Shown here piece after piece: positions 63,721 to 64,000 of a DNA stretch of 64,000 nt. The position numbers were made by a program, and so were the translations under genes. Source of the stretch: Granulicella sibirica (GTDB taxonomy: Bacteria > Acidobacteriota > Terriglobia > Terriglobales > Acidobacteriaceae); NCBI RefSeq assembly GCF_004115155.1, contig NZ_RDSM01000002.1, forward strand, positions 1,357,514 through 1,421,513. The letters run 5' to 3'. The notes beneath the pieces were generated by a model. The model was given only the letters and a program-made list of their open reading frames with translations, was not told where the DNA came from and did no database searches. Numbering within the stretch: position 1 is the first letter of the stretch; each line of letters begins with the position of its first letter.

Positions 63721-64000
63721 TTTATGTTGAGCACTACATAAGCGCACTTATGTTGTGTTCGCAGTTATGTTGCGTAGCGGGCTCGTTGCCGCTGAACATG
63801 CGGGTTCGAGCCCTGCGTACACAACATAACTATTTAGAGTGAGCGGAGGAAAGCGAGCAGCGATGGGTCGTCTTTCCATCGCTGGTTGGTGGTGGGTGTT
63901 GTGCTGAAGTCGTTTGAGTGGGCGAGGACTTCGGCCTTACGTTGCAGATCGACCTCGGCGTAGATGTTGGTGGTGTCGATGGAGACATGACCGAGCCATG
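63721..64000 (-). mobile_element. Left end of a second RIT-type element, cut by window edge
   Basis: Starting at 63721, TTATGTTGAGCACTACATAA and the following TTATGTTGT, TTCGCAGTTATGT match the left end of the first RIT (60162-60215). A ritC-like 3' end follows. It begins exactly where the ArdC-like gene stops, at its HELLH codons. The remainder is outside the window. Confidence 0.8.
63834..64000 (-). CDS. RitC-like recombinase, C-terminal end (partial)
   Basis: The minus frame entering from the right edge reads WLGHVSIDTTNIYAEVDLQR and ends KDDPSLLAFLRSL before a TAA (63834-63836). It carries the LGH and Tyr motifs and the end typical of RitC. It is similar to but distinct from the ritC at 60280-61290. 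Confidence 0.85.
   Translation of the reverse strand, partial: WLGHVSIDTTNIYAEVDLQRKAEVLAHSNDFSTTPTTNQRWKDDPSLLAFLRSL

Noticed and set aside
1..64000. CRISPR array
   Set aside because: No regularly spaced short direct repeats were seen; the repeats found are the long structured copies and the RIT ends.

Overview
The window looks like an accessory-rich stretch of a soil Acidobacteriota chromosome, probably Acidobacteriaceae (Granulicella/Terriglobus/Edaphobacter-like). This is inferred from the mix of a TIGR02999-type ECF sigma factor, a Ser/Thr kinase-TolB-TPR receptor, a sedolisin, IS110 transposases, recombinase-in-trio (RIT) elements and many small regulator/oxidoreductase pairs. No taxonomic marker gene is present.

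Region 1 (1-18.3 kb) is a run of small transcription-factor-controlled detoxification or redox units: AraC, TetR-DUF1330, SDR-TetR, MarR-SnoaL, an aldehyde/xanthine-type molybdenum oxidoreductase operon (Gfo/Idh/MocA, a fused FAD+Mo subunit, a 2Fe-2S subunit), TetR-esterase, epimerase-HxlR and AraC-SDR. Several of the divergent promoters carry clear palindromes. The last pair is flanked by two copies of a ~0.54-kb structured repeat, and a shorter third copy lies at 23.2 kb.

Region 2 (18.3-36.6 kb) is layered mobile and defence DNA. It holds ParB-like, DUF6908 and ArdC genes of an integrative element or plasmid, an IS110, an XRE regulator, and a damage-tolerance block (SRAP/HMCES, imuA, imuB, dnaE2). 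The DnaE2 reading frame loses its C-terminus and runs into what looks like the tail of an ABC-three-component protein. Then follow a RES/Xre toxin-antitoxin pair, a 3' fragment of initiator tRNA beside two opposed integrase stumps, a damaged Septu-like (PtuA/PtuB) locus, a tRNA-Leu 3' fragment with its terminator, and an XRE/nucleotidyltransferase pair preceded by a decayed duplicate of itself.

Region 3 (36.8-53.7 kb) holds the most interesting locus. A minus-strand run encodes a transmembrane Ser/Thr kinase with TolB and TPR domains, a 98-residue Cys-free helical protein, a YcaO and a TfuA. It is therefore a candidate RiPP or protein-backbone-modifying system with a sensor kinase in the same operon. 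A convergent ECF sigma gene, an outer-membrane-barrel protein, a membrane protein and a sedolisin lie downstream. A divergent plus-strand run of five largely unrecognised genes (cysteine-peptidase-like, membrane, coiled-coil, multi-TM, secreted) lies upstream, three of them translationally coupled.

Region 4 (53.9-64 kb) is a recombinase graveyard: IS110, a decayed integrase tail, two overlapping tyrosine recombinases (one with catalytic residues missing), a phosphoesterase, tRNA-Leu(CAA), and a second DUF6908/ArdC-like module. Its metallopeptidase gene is split by a RIT element with perfect 31-bp terminal inverted repeats, and again at its HExxH motif by a second RIT element that runs off the right edge.
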